Assembly: GCA_963576785.1 (NCBI GenBank)
Contig: OY756151.1
Span: forward strand, 1,054,001 to 1,118,000
Source: Chlorophyllum brunneum
Lineage: Eukaryota > Basidiomycota > Agaricomycetes > Agaricales > Agaricaceae
Direction of reading: 5' to 3'
Length of the DNA: 64,000 bases
Shown here in pieces: positions 55,021-64,000 of this stretch; the stretch's first letter is position 1; every line of letters begins with the position of its first letter. The notes under the pieces were generated by a model. It was not told the DNA's origin and made no database searches. It saw only the letters and a program-made list of their open reading frames with translations. A program made the translations under genes and the position numbers.

Positions 55021-55266
55021 AGTAGTGGGTTCACATGTTAGAGAAGGCTTCAGCCACAGCCTGGGCCAGGACATCCACCTGTTCCAGAGAATCCAGAGAG
55101 GGACAATCACAAAGATCAGTCACCTTGTTAATGATGTGTTCTAAGAAGGCCTCCTCTTTATCGGAACCTCTCAGAAGGACAAGTTTAGTGATCCCAATGT
55201 CAACAGGAGTGATGGGAAGGGTGACAGTCAATGGAATGTGATCTGATGTGCCCTGAAGGGACAGAA

Positions 55267-55577
55267 TGTTAAAGGTGGAAACACAGAAGAGGGTAGAAAA
55301 GGGTAGAGGCAAGATAAAAGAGGATGTAAAGAGAGTAGAAAGTAGACACTCAGACACTGACACTAATACTAACACTAATACTAACATATAATGGGTAAAG
55401 GATTTATATTTGGGAGAGCTGGGGTACTTCTTATATATGTACAGAGGGTGGTCTGTGTACTACCAAATCATGTGACTAACTATCTAAGGCTATCTAGGAT
55501 AAGATGAGATAGACTAGATAAGATGAGATAATACTAGATAAGCTCTGATAAGATGAGATAGCTGGTCAACTCTAACA
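55267..55577 (+). repeat. Solo LTR, TGTTA...TAACA family, 311 bp
   Basis: Inverted terminal pentamers TGTTA and TAACA, no internal coding region on either side, and a shared family with 61696-61875 and 214-366. Internal features are short repeats of actaatactaac and gataagatgagat and a TATA-like cttatatatg. The flanks cagaa and caggt match at only three of five positions, so the duplication is eroded or doubtful. A solo LTR forms by recombination between the two LTRs of an element. Confidence 0.7.
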
Positions 55578-55851
55578 CAGGTCCCAATAAGGAAAGGTTT
55601 TTGATGCATCGGGAGAAGAGATGAACACCAGATCAATCACCAATGGGCAAAGATCTGGGTTATGGGAGATAAACATCAGACTTGGGTTGATTGGCATAAC
55701 CAAATCAAGGCCAAGATTGCAACTCATTTCCATGAGCTTATGTACTGTCATTTGATGATGAAGAACCTCAGGGTCCCACTCTGAAGAATGACAGTTGAAG
55801 TTTCTACTCATGAAGTTAAATGGGGGAAGAACATCAACTTTCCCATGAAGG

Positions 55852-56431
55852 TATTGAAGTTTTGGACATATTCTAGAAATAGACTATGAAGTCATTATGA
55901 TAATAATAGACTGATCCATTACTTTCCAGTAACTTCAATCTGTAGTAACTTCTTATGAGTTGCTCTGTATACAATGAGAGTCATAATGTCAATTGGTACT
56001 TGATAGATTATTCTACATAGTTCCAATGACTGGTATAATATGTTCCACAGTACTCCGCAGGTACTACACCACAGTTAATAAGAGTCATAAGAAACATTCT
56101 ATGTATTCCTAGTATTTTATGTAGTATGACTTGTCTATATTCTTACATATATATAAACCCCATGTAGTAGACCATGTTCTGCATCTTGTTCAATCAAACA
56201 ACTTCTTCATCATTGCTTATCTCCTTGAGTGCAACACAAGTCTTGATCTCCTTGACTTTAACCTCTATACCTCTGACACCAACTGCTTCATTAATAAAAT
56301 CTGTCTATCCAAATTACCTTTCTACAGGTATCAGATAGAAGCTTATTATCTTGGTGAGTAGACCCTATGTTCTCTCCCACTGTGTTTACTGCTGCCTCAG
56401 CAAACAACTCATTATGGTCTTTTCCTTAACA
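55852..56431 (+). repeat. Copia 5' LTR
   Basis: Starts tattgaagttttggac (the 3' LTR has tgttgaag, so the terminal TG is mutated) and ends ccttaaca. A TATA-like acatatatataaacccc lies near 56143-56160. The sequence after the LTR, ggttatgggccctgg, is where a primer binding site is expected, but I cannot assign the tRNA. Confidence 0.85.
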
Positions 56432-56590
56432 GGTTATGGGCCCTGGTAGCCTTACCAATGGTTAAACCATTATCATCCCCTCTAACTGAGATAGGATAAT
56501 AGGGCTTTACCTGACAGAGTTATTCTTGCATTTGATTATTGCTGATATGAGGTTTTTCTTCTAGAAAGAAATTCACTCGACAAAGATATT

Positions 56591-57163
56591 ATGACTACTA
56601 ATAATATTATCTCTGGTTTGCCTAAGCTCAATGGGCCTAAGAACTATTCATTCTGGTCTAGAAGGCTTCAGGATACCTTGACCCTCATTACTGTCACTGG
56701 CTCTGACTAGTCAGGATAGACTGTGACAGAACAGGATCTCTCCCCCAAAAATTCTCAAGCCTTAACAGAAGAGGATAGAAGGAGAGATCAACTGAGAGGT
56801 CAGGCATTTGCTGTTATGAATGGCACTTTACCTAATTCCTTGTTACTCCATGGACATGACCAACCTGGTTTTCTATGGACTGACTTGAAAACCCACTTTG
56901 GGACACCTTCTCCTGCTATGGTATATTTAATTCTGCAAAGAATGTTGCAAAAGTGCATCTCTGGGAATCAAGATCCAGTAATAGATCTAGCTAAATTGAG
57001 AACATTAGCTTCTCAATTAGAAACAGCTAAAGTAAAGTTGCCAGAAGTTCTAGGCACAATGATCACTTTGAATGCATTACTACCTGATTGGAATGCTGTG
57101 GCACAAACAACATTGGCAAATAATAACAATGTTGTAGATATGACCTGGGAGGTAGTTCAGTAA
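56591..57163 (+). pseudogene. Copia Gag-like region, broken
   Basis: Starts at ATG 56591 with GLPKLNGPKNYSFWSRRL, a typical copia Gag opening, but stops occur near 56709. A 146-codon block (56723-57163) continues in Gag style (AFAVMNGTLPNSLLLHG, LKTHFGTPSPAMVYL). A region rich in Pro, Gln and Lys to about 57580 may be the end of Gag; no clear CCHC knuckle remains. Confidence 0.7.
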
Positions 57164-57799
57164 GCTATAAATGCTGAATGGTCAAGATGTGAAGGATCCA
57201 GACCCTCTATGTCTAACTAATAAGCATCCTATGCTACCACTGCCAACTACCAAAATTGCCTTCAGGGCAATTTCCCCAGGACTTGCCCTGGACCACCCTG
57301 GAACTGCTTCCATCCTAGAGGTAATACCAGGGCCCAGCCTGTAAGAGGACCTCGCCACCCTGCCAATCCAAGTGGGCAGCCCCCTCAGCCTTCTCCGCCT
57401 ACTCCTACCTAGATTAACATCCAGAAGAAGAAGAAGAAGCCCAAGAAGGGCAGAGGTAAACTGCAGGCCCACATAGTGGAAGCCATGGTGGGCTTTGCTG
57501 CTGCCATGGAACTGGCAGTCCATCCCTTCACTGGTCCAGGGATGACCCCCTTTGACCTGATGAGGCACATGGACATGCCTTGACCCACTCCTGCTCCTGC
57601 TCCACCAACCACTCGTGTCTTAGTGAGTGAGAGACCAAAACCTGTGACTTGGGTTAATCCCAAGAAGGTCCAGCAGGCATGCAAAAATGCTCATGCTGAG
57701 CTCAAAAGAAAGGTGCATGCTGAAGCATGAAACTTATGTTTCACTGCCTTACTTGAGAACTCATTGTGGATTCAACAGGTGATCACCTGGTGTGACTGA

Positions 57800-60476
57800 G
57801 GCATTATACTTGTATTCCTGACAGTTGGTGGGAGTTTTCTATAGATCATGCAATACATATCTATAATAAAACACCAGTATCATGGCTCATGTGGAAAATA
57901 CCTTATGAAGTGTTGAATCAGAAGATTCCAGACATCTCCAAAGAGAGAGTCTTTGGCTGTAGTACTTATGTCTTTCTCCCAAAGGAGATAAGAGACAATA
58001 AACTGACAGTGAAGTCAGAACTCATGATTTTCCTTGGTTGGACATCAGACAGGAAAAACTATCATTTCATGAGGTACCTAAATGGAAATGTGATCTATAC
58101 ATCTCCAACAGCCATATTCAGTGAAGAACATTTCCCTAAATAAAGCGAAAAAAACGAATGAACCAACCATCATCTTCTACTTCTCAAAGTATACCTTCAG
58201 AAGTAATTGTCTTCCATGCTCCAGATCTATCTACTGGTTTACCTTTTAATAGACCACCCAGTCCTATACCCTGAACTTCTCACAAGGGTTCTCTGGAATA
58301 TAGATCTGTTCATGGATGTATTCCAACTCCTTTCCCTGAACCTAAAAAGAATAAAGGAAAGGGAAAAGCACTAAATATTGATACAGATGTTTAGGAGGAG
58401 TGGGATGGTATTGTACAAAACATTTTCTTTCCACCAAGAGAAACACAAATACCAGAAGATGATGACAGTGATGGATTATCATATGCTGATCCACCTAATT
58501 ACCCTGAAGGTCTGAACCATCTGCCTTCTCAAAGAGATGATCCAGATGTACAACCATTCATATCCTATACCCCTGTTGAAGATGATAGGGATGCTGGTCC
58601 TTCTGTACCACGAGGTCACTTGGATCAAATACGAGTTCCTGAAATACCTCAGAGACTACAAAGAACTAGAAAAGTACCTGAACGTCCAGGAAACTTCTAT
58701 GGTTCTACAAAACATCCAACCAAAATTCTTTAGGACTATGAGATGTTCCAACCTCCTAAGTCAAAATTAACAAGTTCTACTAGTAGACTTGTTAGACAAA
58801 TTTGATCAGAGGCTTCTAAACCTGGAATAATCAATAGACATTCTCTGCACAAAGCTTTTATAATAGAAGACTTATGCAGAGAAGGAGGAGTAGGGATGAT
58901 TGATTACTTGTGTGCTCAAAAAGTCAAATCACCATTAGTTTCTATTACTTTCAAGGATCTAGATCAACTACCATCAGAAGAGAAATCTAAATGGTGGAAA
59001 GCGTGCTTAGAAGAGTTAAATTCACTCAAGAAAAGACATGTTTATGACTTAGCTAAACTTCCGCCTAGAAGAAAAGCTGTCAAAAATAGATGGGTCTTCA
59101 CACCTAAATCAGACAGTCAATACCGTGCTCGACTAGTAGCAAAAGGATTCTCTCAGATAGAGGGAATCGATTACGATAAACTATTTTCACCAGTAGTCTG
59201 TTATGAGACAGCATGACTTATATTTGCAGTCACTGCCCTCAACAATTGGGAGATGCTCAGTTTAGATGTTAAAACTGCTTATCTCTATGGAAAACTGGAT
59301 GAAGAACTCTATATGGAACTTCCAGAAGGTTTCAATACAGGTTGTGGTAATATGGTTTGGAAATTAAACCAAGCCATTTATGAACTAAAGCAATCTGGAC
59401 AACAATGGTGGAAGGAATTGACTAAGTCAATGACCAACCTAGGATTTGTCCGATCCAAACTAGATGCTGGAGTCTATTATTACTATGACCCTGAAACCAA
59501 AGAGCTTATTATAGCTCTAGTCTATGTAGATGACTCAATGTTTGTTGGAATCAGAGGCTCTAGGCTTCTTCTACATGAGAAGTGAGCACTTTTTATGAAG
59601 AAATGGGAATGCTGAGACCTTGGTCCAACCAAAGAGTTTCTTGGCATGAAAATTTTGCGAAATCCTATAAACCGATCAATTACTCTAGACCAAATGGATT
59701 ATTTAGGAAAAGTTCTTGATCAATTTAAAGTAATTGGAAAAGAAGAAATCCCATTACCAAATGGATTTATCTTTGAATCCAATACAGGACAAGCAACACC
59801 TGACTTCATAAAGAAGTATCAACAGTTAGTAGGATCAGTTATGTATCTGATGATAGGCAGTCGGCCTGATATAGCTTTTGCCACTGTCAAGTTATCACAA
59901 TATATGACCAATCCTACCAAAGCACATTATAATGCAGGCTTACATTTGCTGAAGTATCTTAATACTACTTGCAAATATAGAATTACCTATAATGGAAGTT
60001 CTATGCAAGGCCTTAATGCTTTTTCTGATTCTGATTGGGCTGGTGATCCAATTAGTCGTAAATCTGTAACTGGATATTTCTGTTTATTAGCTAGCAGAGC
60101 TATTGCTTGGTTAAGTAGAAAACAGAAAACCATTGCATTATCTTCCACTGAAGCTGAATATATGGCTTTGTCAGATTGCAGTCAACAACTTGTTTGGACT
60201 GTCAATTTGTTGGAAGAAATTGGAATCCAATCATTAGCCTCTTATCTCTTTAGTGATAATGAGGGTTCAATATTTTGGGCCAAAAATCCAGTAACAGAAA
60301 AACAATCAAAACATGTCGATGTCAAATACCATTACATTCGTGATTTGGTAGAAGAAGAAAAGATTGAAATATTCTCTGTGAAAGGCACTGAAAATCCTGC
60401 CAATATTTTCACAAAGAATTTAGACAAAATAAAATTCAATCTATTCCGACCTCGCCTTGGCTTGACATTTGAGTGA
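57800..60476 (+). pseudogene. Copia Pol remnant: integrase end, RT, RNase H
   Basis: Begins in the C-terminal integrase region (DSWWEFSIDHAIHIYNKTP and VFGCSTYVFLPKE); the DDE core and protease are absent. After a poorly conserved linker, RT reads from WWKACLEELNSL and RWVFTPKSD through LDVKTAYLYGKLDEELYM to the catalytic YVDD at 59522-59533. RNase H follows with AFSDSDWAGD and LSSTEAEYMALSD. From 58896 to 60476 the frame is constant and broken only by stops at 59214 and near 59583-59610. A purine-rich tract, gagcaaggaggag (about 60499-60511), precedes the 3' LTR and is a candidate polypurine tract. Confidence 0.85.
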
Positions 60477-60511
60477 TTAAAAACTCTACATCAATACAGA
60501 GCAAGGAGGAG

Positions 60512-61082
60512 TGTTGAAGTTTTGGACATATTCTAGAAATAGACTATAAAGTCATTATGATAATAATAGACTGATCCATTACTTTCCAGTAACTTCATTC
60601 CGTAGTAACTTCCTATGAGTTGCTCTGTATACAATGAGAGTCATAAGTACTTGATAGATTATTCTACATAGTTCCAATGACTAGATACTATGTTCTGCAG
60701 TACTCCGCAGGCACTACGCTGCAGTTAAAAGGAGTCATAAGGAACAATCCATACAATGCTAGTATTTTATGTAGTATGACTTGCCTATGTTACAATATGT
60801 ATATAAACCCCATGTAGCAGACCTAGTTCTGTATCTTGTTCAATCGAACAACCTCTTCATCATTGCCTATCTCTTTGAGTACAACACCTCCATCAATTTA
60901 ATTGACTTTGACCTCTACTCCTCTGACATCAACCATTTTATCAATAATATCTGTCAATCCGAATTACCTTTCTACAGGTATCAGATAGAAGCTTATTATT
61001 TCAGTGAGTAGACCCTACATTCTCTCCCACTGCATTTACTGCTGCCTCCAGCAAACAACTCGTTACGGTTGTTTTCTCAACA
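60512..61082 (+). repeat. Copia 3' LTR
   Basis: 571 bp, starts tgttgaag and ends tctcaaca. It aligns over its whole length with the 5' LTR, with scattered substitutions and small indels, for example a missing stretch near 60647 relative to 55987-56000. Confidence 0.85.
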
Positions 61083-61115
61083 AGAACTGCTAGAACAATA
61101 CCATATGGATGACTC

Positions 61116-62938
61116 TTTTTTTTTTAAAAAATCATCATGTTTAAGGTGGTGTGCAAACATAGTCCACCTGTATCTACTATGACATGTACATACAAAGAGG
61201 GTACTTGAAGATGGGCTCTCCCCTGGCCAAACTAGACTACCAACAGGTGGTCTGGGTAGACAGTCATGGAAATATACATGGACATGTGAATTCTAGACCA
61301 GAACAATGGGCAACCCCTAGTCTCCCCTCTCTAAGGAGAGTATGTGTCAATTTGCAATTAACTTTTACACACATTGGAGATGTGGGAAGCTAGCAGGGGC
61401 TGCCACATGTTATCCAACTCCCACAAGTGGTGTGTTGGACTTGAATGCAAATGCAGAGGGGTTACACTCAAGGAAATCTACTAGCTGGCTTAAATAAACC
61501 AGCTGGCCATGTTTTCTCTTATAGAGCCTACAAGAGCAAAGAATATGAATGCAGGACTTAAAACAAGCCCCACATATGCAGCTATAAGGCTTGTGAGGAT
61601 GGAACCAGAAACAGTACTTACCAGTTGGAGCATGCCCAAGAATGGCACAATTTGCTCTCATTGCAATAGACTGAGAGGAAAAAGAACCTGTATGGTGTTA
61701 AGGGAGAAGAATGGAGAGAGGACTCAAACACTGACACAAATACAGATACAGATACAGACACAAAAGTGGGTAAAAACCTTATATTTGAGGGACCTGGAAC
61801 ACTCCTTATATACCAAAACTACATGGTCTGTGCACTCTAGATCATGTGACTATGTAAACAGGTCATCTGCTAACACATGGAGGTAGGTTGGCTATATAAC
61901 TTTGTTCACTTTATCCTTGAGTTCAAGGAAATGCAAACTATGATAAGAGGAGTTCTGGAAAGTAACTCTTCAGGCCTTCTGAATGGCTGCCACATTGAGT
62001 TTATGCAGCAAATCAAGAGAAGTTGCTGGACAATGTCCAGCAGCAACTTGAAGGTCAGTAACATACTCATGTACTGTCTGATGAATGGACCATTTTGCTG
62101 AAGATGGAATGGACCAGAAAGTGAGGGAGCAGTTAGGACAGTCCCTAAACCACTCCAACAAGAGACAACAAACAGCCAGGAAATGTCCCTGGCCAGAATG
62201 TACAGATGGGTCAAGAGCTTGCTTGGCAGAACCAATCAAGTCCATAAAGACCACAATATGTACAGCCTTAGAAACCACAGATGCAGTTCCCAAGGCTATA
62301 TGAATGGCAAAAAGTTCAGCATCAGAGGCTATAACTTTGCCAGCTGGATGACATGTCATATAAAGCAAGTGTGTTCCCCTATAAACATGGGCAGCTGAAA
62401 CTGCCTAGTAATCTCCAATCAATGGCAAACTTGTGTCCATTACTGCATAGACTACCCATCTGTCCTTACAAATACTCACAAAGAGTATTATTGAGCAAAT
62501 CCACTTGACAACCTGCTGGGTTTCCACCAAGCAAGGTGTTATACAGCTTGAAAGTCACCTGGGCTATATAATGGTCCAGGAGACAAGAACCTGGGGACAC
62601 TTCGAGTGCAAAAGGCTTGAATGTCTCCATTAACTTTGGCAAATGAGAGTTTGTCTCTGTGACTGGCCCCTTGATCTTGACCATCTGAGTGGGGGTCATG
62701 AGAGTGATTAATCTAGGATATGGAATACACCCGGTGGTATACTGATATCCCATAATAGAACAAACAGGGTGATTCTCAGAAAGCATGGCTATCCTATGGA
62801 TAGCATGGGTAGCCAGTTTCTTGAGATGGAGATGGACAGGGATGAGGCCAGCTAAGGCCTCTGCCCCTCTGGTAGGGCTTATGTAGAATGCACCAGTGAT
62901 CTACAAAGCAGCTTTACACTCTATGGTGTTAAGTTGCA
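61116..62938 (-). mobile_element. Old LINE-B 3' part, CpG-poor, 5' truncated
   Basis: Minus-strand LINE-B from LNT in the RT/RNase H linker (62938) to the 3' UTR, with its tail seen as poly(T) at 61116-61124. RNase H motifs are recognisable (SDAELFAIHIAL, VFMDLIGSAKQAL), as is the C-terminal CICGACFKSCIHILCSCRLY. Many stops are present and CpGs are nearly absent. A solo LTR is inserted at 61696-61875. To the right a copia element on the same strand begins; no clear target duplication was found. Confidence 0.8.
61696..61875 (+). repeat. Solo LTR, TGTTA...TAACA family, 180 bp, with 5-bp TSD
   Basis: Begins tgttaagggag and ends gctaaca. It is flanked by tatgg (61691-61695) and catgg (61876-61880), a 5-base duplication with one C/T difference. 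Removing it and one flank restores the LINE-B reading. It is a shorter version of the LTR at 55267-55577, with repeats of acagatacagata and a TATA-like ccttatatac. Confidence 0.8.
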
Positions 62939-64000
62939 TCCTGGAATGGGTATGGGAGCCCAGTCATCAGCATATGGATTAGGCACAGATGCAGCCTTCT
63001 CAACATCATTCTCAACCTTAACTCCTCCTGGAGGCCAAGACAGCATAGGTGAAGAGAGAGGTGGAGTCAGATCCTTGTAGGATAATCCTGGAGAAGGTCC
63101 TCTAGAAGAGAAAGAAGGCAAAGGCAATGGAGTCTGCTCTCTGGGACTAGGAGTAGGAGTTTGTGGACAAGGAGGTGGTGGCAGTGGTCCAGTATGTGGT
63201 ACACTCGGACCAGGTAGTCTTGGAACAAATCCATCTCCAGAAGGGGAAGGATTTAATCTCTTGTTCGAATTGCTTTCTGTAGGTGGCAATACACCTTGTC
63301 ATTTAGACTGTGATGGACATCTGGGGAAATAGAGTTCATCAAAGACAGTATGGGAGAAGATGAAAATAGAATTGTTCTGCTGATAGCACATAAACTTGAA
63401 GTTGCTGCCATTACCTGCATAACCAATGAAGATCATCAATTCCAATTTGGGCACAAGTTTGTCTTGCTGCACCTCATCAGGGAGGTACATGTAGGCCCCA
63501 CAGCCAAACACTTGGAGATGAAAAATATTAGGTTTCCTTCTGAACTACATCTCATAGGGGGTGACCTATTTTAGGCACTTCATAGGTGTCCTGTTATAAA
63601 TATGAGCAGCTATATTGAATGCAAACTCCTAGTAGCCAGCCAGAAGGCATACTTCAAGTCGCATGGATTGTGCCTTTTCTAAAAGTGTTTGATTAAGATG
63701 TTTAGCATGCCCATTCTGTTGGTGAATGTGTGGTACACTTGTTTCATGAAGAATTTCTTTCTCAGCAAAGTAGTCCTTGAGTTCCTGAGACATATATTCT
63801 CCTCCATTATCAGAATACACTTGCTTGATGCATTTGCCTGTTTGGTTTGTCACCAATTCAGCATATGCCTTGAAGGTATGTGCAGCATCTGATTTATTGC
63901 ACAAAAAGGAAATGTACACAGAGAAAGAGTAGTTATCAAGGAATGTCATAACCCATTTGAACTTATGGTAAGAAACAATGGGGAGTTCTGGAAGATCCGA
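62939..64000 (-). pseudogene. Second copia element: integrase and linker, partial
   Basis: Minus-strand Pol segment entering from the right edge. The integrase core shows MTFLDNYS and VYSDNGGEY (two catalytic Asp), but the third position, usually Glu in an NGxAER motif, reads NGHAKH. The C-terminal part has VFGCGAYMYLPDEV; then comes a Pro/Ser-rich linker (62921-63289). Stops occur near 63627 and 63572, and the frame changes near 63295. The sequence differs clearly from the copia at 55852-61082, so it is another family. Gag and LTR lie outside the window. Confidence 0.8.

Larger units (their letters stand above)
53498..55851 (-). pseudogene. Old LINE-A ORF2 fragment (endonuclease and linker), interrupted
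   Basis: Blocks 53498-53836, 55021-55266 and 55578-55851 on the minus strand. They encode MSRNFNCHSSEWDPEVLHHQ, VIDLVF, the region near GTSDHIPL and the linker with MDSLWNTLHLTYSSAAD. It is CpG-poor and broken by stops. It is split by chimera 5 and by a solo LTR, and cut at 55852 by the copia LTR. Confidence 0.75.
55852..61082 (+). mobile_element. Ty1/copia retrotransposon, decayed and internally deleted
   Basis: Two LTRs of about 580 and 571 bp flank a region with Gag-like, integrase-end, RT and RNase H sequence in copia order (integrase before RT). The 5-base flanks (gaagg and agaac) do not match, so the ends have been altered or the element arose by recombination. LTR divergence is visible throughout, so the copy is old. 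The protease and most of the integrase core are missing. Confidence 0.85.

Noticed and set aside
57182..57684. Minus-strand frames of 91-128 codons in the copia Gag region
   Set aside because: Antisense to the decayed Gag end, rich in Leu from the complement of Lys/Pro codons, no recognisable domain.
55847..61087. A target-site duplication for the copia element
   Set aside because: The bases outside the LTRs, gaagg and agaac, do not match, so I do not claim one.
63150..63300. A host Pro-rich gene at the right edge
   Set aside because: The Pro/Ser-rich frame follows a copia integrase on the same strand and fits the variable integrase-RT linker.

Overview
The window looks like a repeat-rich block of a filamentous fungal genome. 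Everything I can identify is a retroelement or retroelement debris; I found no convincing host gene, rRNA, CRISPR array or bacterial feature. The dominant sequences are two related non-LTR retrotransposon (LINE) families with the Tad1/I-type layout known from fungi: ORF1 with CCHC zinc knuckles, then ORF2 with AP-type endonuclease, reverse transcriptase, RNase H and a C-terminal Cys/His motif. I call them LINE-A (3' end GGCCTTAGGCCATGATTCA-polyA) and LINE-B (3' end CACCTTAAACATG...polyA). A fungus, possibly a basidiomycete, is an inference from element type; no species is assigned.

Layout. 1-6513: old LINE-A and LINE-B pieces with LINE-A 3' tails inserted in them. 6514-14335: a plus-strand head/LINE-A chimera, split by a minus-strand head/LINE-B chimera (7000-12983). 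14336-19640: inverted ~400 bp arms around a LINE-A copy carrying a second type of head. 19641-41780: a LINE-B copy with an inverted 5' part that hosts a full-length LINE-A (23030-38447). That LINE-A hosts another head/LINE-A chimera (23243-32115), whose head hosts a nearly full-length LINE-B with intact ORF2 (25668-31584). 41781-52485: LINE-A hosting a minus-strand LINE-B with complete 5' end (42454-51830), which hosts a plus-strand LINE-B (43012-47867). 52486-55851: old CpG-poor LINE debris, a fifth head/LINE-A chimera and a solo LTR. 55852-61082: a decayed Ty1/copia element with two LTRs. 61116-64000: an old LINE-B 3' part with a solo LTR, then a second copia element that runs off the window.

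The most interesting feature is a composite retroelement system. A constant module of about 887 bp (head 1) begins with a tRNA-like domain (A and B box, possible Leu-UAA anticodon arm) and ends in a CCCCTCAAGGGG hairpin. It is fused, always at the same 3' boundary, to five different internal points of two LINE families. Target-site duplications flank four of the five. This resembles the MINE element of Magnaporthe (a WEIRD module fused to variable lengths of the MGL LINE, explained by template switching), but the head here appears different and serves two LINE families. A divergent relative (head 2) is fused to another LINE-A copy.

The two ORFs of each LINE overlap as ATGNNTAG, suggesting stop-start coupled translation. 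Copies differ strongly in CpG content, and many nonsense codons are TGA at positions where a sister copy has CGA, pointing to CpG-directed C-to-T decay.
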